Below are positions 8,618 to 17,245 of a stretch of 19,111 bases of DNA, piece after piece (position 1 is the stretch's first letter; each line of letters begins with the position of its first letter). The DNA lies in assembly GCA_031411235.1 (NCBI GenBank), contig JANOAR010000287.1, positions 1-19,111 of the forward strand, in the 5' to 3' direction. Made by a program: the position numbers and the translations under genes. Below the pieces are notes generated by a model, which saw only the letters and a list, made by a program, of their open reading frames with translations, made no database searches and had not been told where the DNA came from. Origin of the DNA: JANOAR01 sp031411235 (GTDB lineage: Bacteria; Verrucomicrobiota; Verrucomicrobiia; Verrucomicrobiales; Verrucomicrobiaceae).

Positions 8618-8698
8618 TTAGCTTTTCAGAAAAGCGAAGGCGGCGGCACCGATGAACAGGAAGAAGAATGCGATGAGGATACCAAGAAAGATGGACAT
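8618..8698 (-). CDS. 26-residue single-TM peptide
   Basis: A short ORF with ATG at 8698-8696 and TAA at 8620-8618. It begins MSIFLGILIAFFF and ends AFAFLKS, so it is almost entirely one transmembrane helix with a Lys near the C-terminus, like CydX- or KdpF-type accessory peptides. A GAGG Shine-Dalgarno at 8709-8706 sits 7 bases before the ATG, one of the few good ribosome sites in the window. That supports real translation. No homologue is recognised. Confidence 0.55.
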   Translation of the reverse strand: MSIFLGILIAFFFLFIGAAAFAFLKS

Positions 8699-8822
8699 GG
8701 GGCATCCTCGGTAGCAAAAATTGATCCAATCGCCAGTAAAAAACTTTCGAAGTCACTGCCAAATGTCACATCTGAATAATGGCCGAATGCATGGCCACTA
8801 ACACATGTGGTGCCGCAGAATT

Positions 8823-9854
8823 TTATTCGATGGGTTTATCGGCCTTGGGTGGCTCCAGGTAGCGGAAGCCATTGTTGGAGTTGCGTGGGTCGAAGGCGAA
8901 GGCTTCGCGGTTTTTCAGGAAGAGCTTCAGCAGGCTCGCAGGAATGGCGAAGCCTACTCCTTCAATACCCTGGCTGACGATTTTCATGTTCGTCACGCCA
9001 ATGACTTCGCCGCGTGTGTTAAAGAGCGGCCCACCGGAGTTGCCGGGGTTGATCTGGGTGGTCGTCTGGATGTACCAGCGACCGCTCGTCTCGCGGGCCT
9101 TCACACTCACGATACCCTGCGACACGGTGCGCTCCAGGCCCAGCGGGCTGCCGATGGCGAAGACTGAATTGCCCTGCGCGAGTTCGTCGGACTCGCCAAA
9201 GACGACGTGTGGCAACTGCGCGGCGGCGGGGTCTTCGATCTGGAGTAGCGCCATGTCGAGGTTGCCGTTCATCGCGATGATTTTTACTTTGGCGTAGGTT
9301 ATCTTTTCCAAGCCGCTGTCTTTTTGCCGATAGACAACGACACGAATTTCTTGCTCGCCAGCGATGACGTGCTGGTTGGTCACGACATGGCCCAGTGAGT
9401 TGATGATGAAGCCCGAACCCAACCCGCTGGCTGTCTGGATCTGCACAACGGCCTCGGAGACGCGCTTCATATTTTGATCCACCGCCAGCGCATCACGGCC
9501 CTTCTCGATGTAAAAAATGTCGTCGGCACTCTGCTGCGTTGCGGACGCGGCGTCGGTTTTGGTTCCGTCGAGCTTCACTTCGGTAACTTGATCGCGAGGC
9601 ACGGTGACGACGGTATAGCCGAGATCAATGACGACGGCCTCAGGGCGATCCTTCAGCACTTCGCCACGCAACTCGGCTCCGCCTTTGAGCTTGATGACTG
9701 AGGTCGCGGATATTCCCAGCATCGCTGTTGTGAGCAAAAAAACTGCGGTGAGAAAAAGGCATCGAGTCGTGGTGGTGGCGTTCACGAGGCCATTGCTAGC
9801 GGGAGAGTGGGCGATACTCCAGAAAGTTTTGCGATAACGCGGCAGATTGTCCAA
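8823..9854 (-). CDS. Exported trypsin-like serine protease (HtrA/DegP type, no PDZ)
   Basis: A 343-residue S1C-type serine protease. The catalytic triad is visible as H162 in TNQHVIAG, D200 in NLDMALLQI and S273 in NPGNSGGPLF. The N-terminal part has a hydrophobic export signal, CLFLTAVFLLTTAMLGISA (about 32-50). It is followed by a short beta-rich segment (VIKLKGGAELRGEV...VTVPRDQVTEVKL) resembling small domains that precede proteases in this phylum. The chain ends about 40 residues after the protease core, with no PDZ domain. The first ATG (9854) leaves a long n-region; a GTG at 9785 (LVNATTTTR) would give a more typical signal peptide, so the start is uncertain. A periplasmic quality-control or processing role is inferred from the family. 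It is divergent from the cytochrome-type dehydrogenase gene. Confidence 0.88.
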   Translation of the reverse strand: MDNLPRYRKTFWSIAHSPASNGLVNATTTTRCLFLTAVFLLTTAMLGISATSVIKLKGGAELRGEVLKDRPEAVVIDLGYTVVTVPRDQVTEVKLDGTKTDAASATQQSADDIFYIEKGRDALAVDQNMKRVSEAVVQIQTASGLGSGFIINSLGHVVTNQHVIAGEQEIRVVVYRQKDSGLEKITYAKVKIIAMNGNLDMALLQIEDPAAAQLPHVVFGESDELAQGNSVFAIGSPLGLERTVSQGIVSVKARETSGRWYIQTTTQINPGNSGGPLFNTRGEVIGVTNMKIVSQGIEGVGFAIPASLLKLFLKNREAFAFDPRNSNNGFRYLEPPKADKPIE

Positions 9855-10022
9855 GCGACAACCACAAAAGTCGGGTGGGCGCCATTTTCAGAATGCCTTC
9901 CATTGGTGCCCCTTCGTGTTCATCCGTGGTCGCCGCCTGAATGCGTTTCCGCAGAACCCCTTGCCTTGTTCCTTCCCATGAAAGCCTGTCTCATCGCTCA
10001 TCGTTCAGCCTCGCCCCCATTG
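9855..10022. other. Divergent intergenic region with possible dispersed repeat
   Basis: This region separates the protease start from the likely start of the dehydrogenase, so two divergent promoters are expected. The stretch TTCGTGTTCATCCGTGG near 9913-9929 resembles a phrase I associate with intergenic repeats in environmental genomes. That association is from memory and unchecked. No clear -35/-10 pair was found. Confidence 0.3.
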
Positions 10023-13000
10023 ATGAAATACCTCGCCCTACTGCTCTGCCTTGCCACCTCCCTCACCGCCCAGGAACCTGAGGGCAGCCCCGCCTCGAAG
10101 GCCAGCAAAGCCAAGACCGAGGAGGCACTCAGCGCCCAGCAGTTCGCCAAAATGGGCATGGCAGGCAGCAGCGTCGGCATCTCGCTCGATGACCAGGGCC
10201 GCGCCTTCCTCTCCCACACCAACCGCCGCAACAATGGCGAGATCGACATTCGCAAAAACAAAGACTGGCTGCTCGATTCACTCGCACTGACCAGCGCTGA
10301 AGATCGGCAGGCACTCATCAAAAAACGGATGCCGACGACGTGGAAAGACCTCGCCCAATTTAAAGAAAAAATCATCCGCGTGGAGGACACCGATGGCGAT
10401 GGCACAGCGGACAAAAGCACCGTCGTTTTCGAGGGACTGAACGACCTCGGCAACGGTCTCGCGGGCGGCGTGCTCTGGCATGACGGTGAGCTGTATGTGA
10501 CCTGTATGCCCAGCCTTTACAAGCTGACCGATAAGGACGGCGATGGCCTCTACGAGACGAAACAAGAACTGGCTCGCGGCATCGGCTACCACATCGGCTA
10601 CGGCGGCCACGACATGCACGGCCCCACGCTCGGCATGGATGGCCGCATCTACTGGAGCACGGGCGACAAGGGCATCAGCGTCACCACGCCCGATGGCAAG
10701 CACCACTACTACCCCGGTGAAGGCGGCATTTTCCGCATCGAGCCCGATGGCACAGGGTTTGAAGTCTTCGCCCACGGCCTGCGTAATCCCCAGGAGCTGG
10801 CCTTCGATGAGTGGGGCAATCTTTTCACCGTGGATAACGATGGCGACTTCGGCGACAAGGAGCGCCTGCACTACGTCGTGGAGGGCAGCGACTCTGGCTG
10901 GCGTATGCACTACCAGTACCGCAGCGACAGCAAATGGGCCGAGCTGTTCGGCTACAATCCCTGGCTCGCCGACAACCTGTGGAAGCCGCAAGAGTCCGGC
11001 CAGCCCGCGTATCTGACGCCTTCGCTGGCGAACTTCAGCGTTGGCCCCATCGGCCTGGAATACAATCCTGGCACGGCGCTCAGCCCACGCTTCCAGCGCA
11101 CTTTCTTCCTCGCCGAATCGAGCAAAGATGTGCAGGCCTTCCAAGTCGAAGCGGTGGGCGCAGGCTTCAAGATGATCAACCAGCGCCCCGTACTCACAGG
11201 GCCGTTTTTGACGGGCCTTTCCTTCGGCCCCGACGGTGCCTTGTATGGTGCCGACTGGGGTGATAACATTTGGGCACCGCATGAAAAAGGCGGCGTGATG
11301 CGACTCGATGACGGAGCCGCCACACAGGACTCCGAGCGCTCGGCGACGCAAAAATACATCGCCGAGGGCATGGCCAAACGCAGCGTGGGCGAGCTAGCGG
11401 AGCTGCTCGGCCATGCCGACCAACGCGTGCGTTTGAAAGCACAGTTTGAGTTGGTGAAGCGCGGCGAAGTGGAAGCACTGAGCAAGGTCGCAACACAAGG
11501 CACCGTGCTGCTCGGCAGAATCCATGCCATCTGGGGGCTGGGCCAGCTTGGTCGAAAGGACTCCGCAGTCATGTCGAAACTCATTTCTTTGTTAGCCGAT
11601 AGCGAAGCCGAAGTCCGAGCCCAGACCGCCCGCATGATGGCCGATGCAGGTTATGCACCCGCTGCTGAGTCGATACTGAAACTTCTTGCTGATCCTTCGC
11701 CCCGAGTAAGTTCGCTGGCGGGCATCGCTCTCGGCAGACTCGGTGCAAAGACCATGCTCAAGCTCGATCCCGCGCCCATCGCCGCCATGCTTTCGTCCAA
11801 CGAGAGCAAAGACGCCTTCATCAACCACGCAGGTGCGATGGCCCTCACGGCTACGGATCACGCGAAGCTCGGTGACCTCGCCCAGCACTCGTCGAAAGCC
11901 GTGCGCCTCGCCGCCGTCGTCGCGTGCCGCATGGCTGCCGAGCCCAGCGTCACAGCCTTCCTCGCCGATGCCGATGCAGCAGTGGTGGCTGAGGCCGCGC
12001 GGGCGATTCACGATGATCAATCCATCGAGCCCGCCATGCCCGCACTCGCTGCGGTGATGGATCGCGCCACCGTCATCGACGAGATCACACTGCGCCGCAG
12101 CATCAGTGCCAATTTCCGCGTGGGCGGTGCGGCCCATGCGCAGCGGCTCATCGCCTATGCCTTGCGCAAAGACGCCCCCGCCGCCATGCGTGCCGAGGCT
12201 CTCGACACCCTGGCGCTATGGCCTGTGGGCGCACGCGTGGATCGCGTGCAGGGGTATTACCGTGGCCTGCCCACACGCGAGGTAGCACCAGCCAAGGCAG
12301 CCTTTGCCACCGCTTTCGCAGCGCTCATCGAAGACACCTCCAAGCCCGTGCAGAGCGCCACCGCGCGGCTTGTCCGCGCCTTCGACTACCAGCCTGCCAT
12401 CACCAAGCTCACCGCCATGTCGCTGGATGAGAAGCTCGATGCCGACACTCGTGCTGTTGCTCTTTTAACAATGGCCGTCGCCCGTGCTCCACGCCTCGCC
12501 GAGGCGATGGCTCTCGCGATGAAGTCGGATTCCCCTGCCCTGCGCGTCGCTGCGGTGAGCGCTCTCGTCGAGACCAAGCCCGACGACAAAGACACGCTGG
12601 CCGCCATCGACGCCGGGCTGAAGCGTGGCGTGGTCGAAGAGCAGCAGCCGCTCTTTGCCCTGCTCGGAGGGATGAAGAACAGCAAGGCTGAGGCCATGCT
12701 GAAGCCCTGGCTCGTGATGTTGAGCCAGAAAAAAGCCGCACCAGCTCTCGCGCTCGACATTTATGAAGCGACCTCTGCGAGTAAATCCAAGGACATCAAG
12801 GCGCTGATCAAAGCCGCCGACAAGCAGTTGAAAAAAGCCCCGCATGGAGCCTGGAGCCTAGCTCTGGAAGGTGGCGACGTGGCCGCTGGCGAGAGGATTT
12901 ACAAGACCAGCACCACAGGCGCGTGCAGCCAGTGCCACACCTTGCTGGAGGGCGTGCCGAGCGTCGGCCCGAACCTCACGGGCGTGGCTACCCGCCGCAC

Positions 13001-13289
13001 GCGCGAGTTGCTGCTGAGCGCCATCGTCAATCCCCAGGGCGAGATCGCCGAGGGCTATGGCATGGTCAGTGCCACGGTGAAAAACGGCAGTGTCGTCAGT
13101 GGTCTCGTGGCCAAGGACTCGCCCACCGAACTGGTGCTGCGACTGCCTGCGACGACGATCACCAGCACGGTATCAAAGACCGACATCGCCACGCAGACCC
13201 AGCCTGCATCGGCGATGCCCATCATGACTTCACTGCTGACGAAGTTTGAAGTGCGCGATCTGGTCGCTTACCTCGCGACGTTGAAGTGA
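10023..13289 (+). CDS. PVC-type membrane-bound dehydrogenase with HEAT repeats and CxxCH cytochrome c domain
   Basis: A 1088-residue protein. The start at 10023 gives a standard signal peptide, MKYLALLLCLATSLTA then QEPEG. An in-frame ATG at 9978 and longer extensions are less likely. Residues about 40-430 form the 'Piru_Ver' glucose/sorbosone-dehydrogenase-like propeller, with Asp-rich turns VEDTDGDGTADK and LTDKDGDGLYE and the motif GLRNPQELAFDEWGNLF. HEAT-like helical repeats fill about 440-930. The C-terminus carries a PVC-type heme domain with CSQCH (C968, C971, H972) and GVPSVGPNLTGVA, plus a Met-containing segment (SAMPIMTSLL) that could give the distal heme ligand. It is probably a periplasmic oxidoreductase passing electrons to a cytochrome chain, substrate unknown. 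It shares its architecture with the copper-domain protein at 114-4112 and converges with the receiver-protein gene, 9 bases apart. Confidence 0.93.
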   Translation: MKYLALLLCLATSLTAQEPEGSPASKASKAKTEEALSAQQFAKMGMAGSSVGISLDDQGRAFLSHTNRRNNGEIDIRKNKDWLLDSLALTSAEDRQALIKKRMPTTWKDLAQFKEKIIRVEDTDGDGTADKSTVVFEGLNDLGNGLAGGVLWHDGELYVTCMPSLYKLTDKDGDGLYETKQELARGIGYHIGYGGHDMHGPTLGMDGRIYWSTGDKGISVTTPDGKHHYYPGEGGIFRIEPDGTGFEVFAHGLRNPQELAFDEWGNLFTVDNDGDFGDKERLHYVVEGSDSGWRMHYQYRSDSKWAELFGYNPWLADNLWKPQESGQPAYLTPSLANFSVGPIGLEYNPGTALSPRFQRTFFLAESSKDVQAFQVEAVGAGFKMINQRPVLTGPFLTGLSFGPDGALYGADWGDNIWAPHEKGGVMRLDDGAATQDSERSATQKYIAEGMAKRSVGELAELLGHADQRVRLKAQFELVKRGEVEALSKVATQGTVLLGRIHAIWGLGQLGRKDSAVMSKLISLLADSEAEVRAQTARMMADAGYAPAAESILKLLADPSPRVSSLAGIALGRLGAKTMLKLDPAPIAAMLSSNESKDAFINHAGAMALTATDHAKLGDLAQHSSKAVRLAAVVACRMAAEPSVTAFLADADAAVVAEAARAIHDDQSIEPAMPALAAVMDRATVIDEITLRRSISANFRVGGAAHAQRLIAYALRKDAPAAMRAEALDTLALWPVGARVDRVQGYYRGLPTREVAPAKAAFATAFAALIEDTSKPVQSATARLVRAFDYQPAITKLTAMSLDEKLDADTRAVALLTMAVARAPRLAEAMALAMKSDSPALRVAAVSALVETKPDDKDTLAAIDAGLKRGVVEEQQPLFALLGGMKNSKAEAMLKPWLVMLSQKKAAPALALDIYEATSASKSKDIKALIKAADKQLKKAPHGAWSLALEGGDVAAGERIYKTSTTGACSQCHTLLEGVPSVGPNLTGVATRRTRELLLSAIVNPQGEIAEGYGMVSATVKNGSVVSGLVAKDSPTELVLRLPATTITSTVSKTDIATQTQPASAMPIMTSLLTKFEVRDLVAYLATLK

Positions 13290-13298
13290 GGCAGCGGA

Positions 13299-14495
13299 CT
13301 ACCCTAAATTGCGCGACCAGAACAACTCGTTGCCAATGAGATCGCCAGCGATGGATTCGATGGAGTCCTCGTCTGATCCAGCGAGTCGAGAGGTAGCAAA
13401 GCCGAGACGCAGACGCACCGTCAAGGCCTCGGGCTGCGGCAGGGTTTCGATGGTGCCACCGAAATGAGAGAAGCGCAGGAAGGCCGCGACGAGACCAAAA
13501 CAAGATTCCGAAGGGACACCGTGGGTGCTGCCAAAAAGAGGATTCAAGGCATGGCTGACAGCACCCGCAGGCATAAGCACTTCGGCACCTGTGGAAGTCT
13601 CGTTTACTCGGAGGTGATCGGCAGGATTGATCACGCCTTTGATGCCTTTGAAGAGGGCCACGATAAGCTCTACCAACGTGGATTCGGGGCCGGGCCAGGT
13701 CGCGCTTGAAGCGGGAGCCGCCTCGACGGTGATCTGCGAATCATTGCCCAGCGCGGCTTTGAGGGCACTTGCAACGGTGATTTTGGCGCCCTCAGTCAAG
13801 CGAGAGGCGGTGGAGACTTCGCTGGGCATGAGTGCAAAGGCGCGACTGATGAAGCTGTGGTGGCGCTTGTAAAGCTCCTGCCAGGAGCTGGGCGAGGCAA
13901 GTGCTTCGCTAGGCAAAGCGGCGCGTTGCTGGCCTGCGGCATAGAGCTGGACGAGGGCGGTGAGCCCTTCGCTGACGTAACGCAGTTTGTTGTCACGCGA
14001 GGCGGCGAGGGCTGCCAGGGAGAGGATGCGATCGGTGATGGCGAGGCCTTCGATGCCAGCGATTTTTTGTTGCAGGAGTTCGTCGCGCTCATTTTGAATG
14101 ATGTAGAACTCCATGGCGCGCTTGAGCGTGACTTCGAGATCGGCGATGTCCCAGGGCTTGGTGATGTAGCGGTAAACACCGCCTTTGTTTACAGCGTCGA
14201 TGGCGGCTTCGATGTCGGCGAAGGCGGTAGAGAGCAGGCGGATGAGCTTGGGTTTGAGCTTGACGGCTTTCTCTAGGAAGGCAGTACCCGTCTCGTTGGG
14301 CATGCGTTGGTCGGTAACAATGACGCCGACTTTGTTAAGATTTTGGCGCAAAACTTCGAGAGCCTCTACCCCATCGGAGGCTGTAATAATATCAAAGGTT
14401 TGCCCGAATAAACGTGTGAAGTACTTACGGGTTTTATCCTCGTCATCAACGAAGAGGATAAGGTGCTTCTGGTAGTCGCTGGTATCAATGCTCAT
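13299..14495 (-). CDS. Receiver-domain protein with degenerate kinase-like C-terminus (PhcQ-like)
   Basis: A 398-residue response regulator. The receiver (about 10-130) has the acidic pair D17/D18, phospho-acceptor D62 in VTDQRMPNETG, T90 and K113 in YRYITKPWD. A helical linker (MEFYIIQNERDELLQQK) leads to a region about 145-185 resembling a HisKA dimerisation helix pair but lacking the phospho-His. Residues about 245-370 then resemble a degraded GHKL ATPase: TLVELIVALFKGI in place of the N-box and FGLVAAFLRFSHFGGTIE in place of the G2 region. No DNA-binding domain is present. The ATG overlaps the kinase stop by 4 bases (ATGA), so translation is coupled. The receiver followed by a kinase-like tail is the layout I know from the Ralstonia PhcR/PhcQ family. 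Enzymatic activity of the tail is unlikely from the missing residues. The output is probably protein-protein. Confidence 0.85.
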   Translation of the reverse strand: MSIDTSDYQKHLILFVDDEDKTRKYFTRLFGQTFDIITASDGVEALEVLRQNLNKVGVIVTDQRMPNETGTAFLEKAVKLKPKLIRLLSTAFADIEAAIDAVNKGGVYRYITKPWDIADLEVTLKRAMEFYIIQNERDELLQQKIAGIEGLAITDRILSLAALAASRDNKLRYVSEGLTALVQLYAAGQQRAALPSEALASPSSWQELYKRHHSFISRAFALMPSEVSTASRLTEGAKITVASALKAALGNDSQITVEAAPASSATWPGPESTLVELIVALFKGIKGVINPADHLRVNETSTGAEVLMPAGAVSHALNPLFGSTHGVPSESCFGLVAAFLRFSHFGGTIETLPQPEALTVRLRLGFATSRLAGSDEDSIESIAGDLIGNELFWSRNLG

Positions 14496-17245
14496 GGCTC
14501 GTAGATAATCGGGGCTGGGGAGGAGGTGCCCAAACTACTTGGACGGTGGGAAACGTCGAATTCAAAATGCATGTCGAGCGGAGGAAAGCAGACTGTGAAT
14601 TGAGTGAAGGCATTAACTTCGCTGCTGACATGAACTTCTGCTCGGTGGGCGGAGAGGATTTGGTGGCAGATGCTGAGCCCGAGGCCCATGCCTTGGCCCA
14701 CATCTCGCTTGGTGAAAAAGGGTGAGAAGATTTTCCCTATGTCCGCAGAGGCGATACCGCAGCCATTGTCTCGGACGGTGAGAATGACGCTGCTGGTCGC
14801 AGACTTCTCGGCTTGCACGATGATGGTGGGTATGTCGCCCCGTTGTTTTGCGGCTGGGACGAATGAGGCTGCGTTTTGAAGGAGGTTTTGGAAGACCTGA
14901 CTCAGTTGGTTGGCATTGCCCATGACGATGGTGGCGGGCGGTATGTCCACGGTGAGAGTGACCCGTGCGAGGTCTTTGCTGACAAGGCGGCGGGCGGCTT
15001 CGAGGGTCTTCGCGAGATCGACTTGTTCAGCATGGCCAGCGGTGCCGGTGGTAAAGGAGCGAAGGTCGCTGATGATTTGAATGACGCGGCCTACCCCTTC
15101 GATGGCGTCGCCCAGGATGTCATTGAAGTCTGCCTGATCTGCGGCTGGGATGGAGCGCTCAAAGGTGCGCAGTGTATGGAGTGCGGTGTGGGTGTAGTTG
15201 AGGGGATTGTTGACCTCATGAATGATGCCTGCGCTCATGGTGCCGAGGGCGGACAGGCTTTCTGCCTGCACGAGTCGCACTTCGTTGTCCTTGAGTTCTT
15301 CATGGGCAACTTCGAGGGCTTTTTTGCTCGAAGCGAGGTCGCGCTCATGCCTGCGTTGAATGAGGAGATTGCGCACGCGAGTCGTCAGTTCGGTGGTGGA
15401 GAAGGGCTTGGTGAGGAAGTCGCTGACGCCTGCTTCAAGCGCTTCGATACGCAGGGAGTCTTCGGCATTGGCGGTGACGAGGACGATGGGGGTGTGAGCG
15501 GTGGGGGTGTGCTCACGCAGTCGTTTGGTGACTTCGATGCCGTCAAGCCCAGGCATCATGAGATCAAGGATGATCAATTCTGGAATATACTGGCGAGCTA
15601 GCTCCCAAGCCTCCAGGCCGTCCTTTGCCTGCAAGACATGGTGCGGACTGAGTGTCTGCGCCAGATAGCGACGCAGCCCTGGCTCATCATCAGCCACGAG
15701 GATGAGTGGGTGCTGTGATCCTGTCGATGCATTGGGCATCACCGGAAAATCCACAGCAAAGGCCATCGTCTGGTGGTCGTCTTGATCGGTGAGACCACTG
15801 AGGCGAGCGCGTTGGTAGAGCTTCTCCACAGGATCCAATGGCTGCTCCTGCGATGCCGTGACGTCCTCATCCTCCTGACTTTCCGTAGTGACTAGCGGCA
15901 GGGTGACAGAGAAGGTCGTGCCCACGCCAACTTCACTGGTGACGATGATGGTGCCTTCCAGGCTATCGACGATGCTTTTTACGAGAGCCAGTCCAATACC
16001 CACGCCGCCGTGCTTGCGTTTCGCCGACATGTCCGCCTGCCAGAAGCGCTCAAATACATACGGCAGTTCTTCGGGGCGAATGCCGGTGCCGGTGTCTGCG
16101 ATGATGAACTGAAGGTGCTCGCTGGTGAGCTTGGCCGATAGTTCGATACGTCCACCCAGCGAGGTGAATTTGATCGCGTTAATGGCGAGGTTGAGGAGGA
16201 TTTTTTCCAGCCGATCTTGATCCATCAGGCACTCATCCGTGCCCACGATCTCACACACGCCAGTGAAGCGGATTTGCTTGGTTTCAGCCGTGGCTCGCAG
16301 GTTCGCCACCAAGCCATTGACGAACTTGCGCAAGTCGATGCGTTCACGGCGACGCGTCATCACACCACCGTCGAGGCGGACGAGATCGAGCAATTCATTG
16401 ATGAGGCGCAGCAGTCGCAGACCATTGTCCTCCAGCATGGCAAGGAGTTCTACATTGCGTGGCTCGCGGGTGATTGCAGGATCGCGCTTGAGGCTCTCCA
16501 GCGGGCCTAGGATGAGCGTGAGCGGGGTGCGCAGTTCATGGCTTACATTGGCGAAAAAGCGCATCTTTGCCTCGTCTAGGGCTTGCAGTTTACGGTTGTT
16601 TTCTTCGAGGTCAGCACGGCTTGCTTCGAGCTGTGATCGCAGGCTGAACTCCTGGAATCGCAGGGCATTATAGTAGTAGGTGCCAGCGCAGGTAAAGAAT
16701 GCGGTGACGAAGATGAAATAGATGTTGTTGTAGGCGACGGAGAGTTCGAGCGCAGGGCTAGAAAGGATACTCGGCGTGATGGCCACGATGTAGCCGCCCA
16801 AGCAGAGGCAGGCGTTGATAATGCCATCCCGCGTGGGCCAGCGGAGCAGCAATGAAGCCGCCACAAGAACCAAGTTGATACCCGCATAATACGGCGAGGC
16901 CACACCCCCAGTGCTGGGGATCATCATGAGAATCGACAGCATGGGCAGGATGCCGATGATGTGAACCGTGATGCGCGTCACCAGCAGGCTGCGTGGCCGA
17001 CGCATGAAGTAACGCACCGCGCCGAGGCAGAGTGAGCAGAGGCAGCGAATGATGAAAAAGTCGCCCACTTTTTCAGGGAAGACCATGAAGTCGAGCGTCA
17101 CGCCAGCGAGCATGAAGATGATCGCCCAGACAGCCGTGCGGCCATAGTTGGCCACACGAATGTCATGCTCACTTTTTTCAAACTGCTGCACCAGGGCTTC
17201 CGGTGCAGTCACTCCGTCAGAGGTTGGAGGGTGGAGAGACCACAT
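14492..17245 (-). CDS. Membrane hybrid histidine kinase with two kinase modules (PhcS-PhcR-like fusion)
   Basis: A 917-residue two-component protein. About six membrane segments occupy residues 38-195. The first transmitter follows a coiled linker: HisKA H236 in FFANVSHELRTPL, N-box LNLAINAIKF (N356), DTGTGI (D384) and GVGIGLALVKS. A receiver spans about 513-630, with D519/D520, D561 and K613. A second transmitter follows: H676 in SAGIIHEVNNPLNY, N-box NLLQNAASF (N791), DNGCGI (D826) and GMGLGLSICHQ. All key residues of both kinases are intact. The first part equals a stand-alone membrane sensor kinase, the second a receiver-kinase protein, like PhcS and PhcR joined. The start ATG at 17245 overlaps the methyltransferase by 29 bases; a GTG at 17212 just past that stop is an alternative. 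The signal ligand is unknown and presumably made by the upstream methyltransferase. Confidence 0.93.
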   Translation of the reverse strand: MWSLHPPTSDGVTAPEALVQQFEKSEHDIRVANYGRTAVWAIIFMLAGVTLDFMVFPEKVGDFFIIRCLCSLCLGAVRYFMRRPRSLLVTRITVHIIGILPMLSILMMIPSTGGVASPYYAGINLVLVAASLLLRWPTRDGIINACLCLGGYIVAITPSILSSPALELSVAYNNIYFIFVTAFFTCAGTYYYNALRFQEFSLRSQLEASRADLEENNRKLQALDEAKMRFFANVSHELRTPLTLILGPLESLKRDPAITREPRNVELLAMLEDNGLRLLRLINELLDLVRLDGGVMTRRRERIDLRKFVNGLVANLRATAETKQIRFTGVCEIVGTDECLMDQDRLEKILLNLAINAIKFTSLGGRIELSAKLTSEHLQFIIADTGTGIRPEELPYVFERFWQADMSAKRKHGGVGIGLALVKSIVDSLEGTIIVTSEVGVGTTFSVTLPLVTTESQEDEDVTASQEQPLDPVEKLYQRARLSGLTDQDDHQTMAFAVDFPVMPNASTGSQHPLILVADDEPGLRRYLAQTLSPHHVLQAKDGLEAWELARQYIPELIILDLMMPGLDGIEVTKRLREHTPTAHTPIVLVTANAEDSLRIEALEAGVSDFLTKPFSTTELTTRVRNLLIQRRHERDLASSKKALEVAHEELKDNEVRLVQAESLSALGTMSAGIIHEVNNPLNYTHTALHTLRTFERSIPAADQADFNDILGDAIEGVGRVIQIISDLRSFTTGTAGHAEQVDLAKTLEAARRLVSKDLARVTLTVDIPPATIVMGNANQLSQVFQNLLQNAASFVPAAKQRGDIPTIIVQAEKSATSSVILTVRDNGCGIASADIGKIFSPFFTKRDVGQGMGLGLSICHQILSAHRAEVHVSSEVNAFTQFTVCFPPLDMHFEFDVSHRPSSLGTSSPAPIIYEP

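Noticed and set aside
8780..8797. Terminator for the protease gene
   Set aside because: TGGCC/GGCCA is a 5-bp stem with an 8-base loop and no T-run. It is too weak to separate from chance.
9807..10022. N-terminal extension of the cytochrome-type dehydrogenase
   Set aside because: The extension overlaps the divergent protease start and would place the obvious signal peptide 72 residues into the protein.
10278..11351. Minus-strand open frame of 357 codons opposite the second dehydrogenase
   Set aside because: Antisense shadow of a strong gene; no motif or ribosome site.
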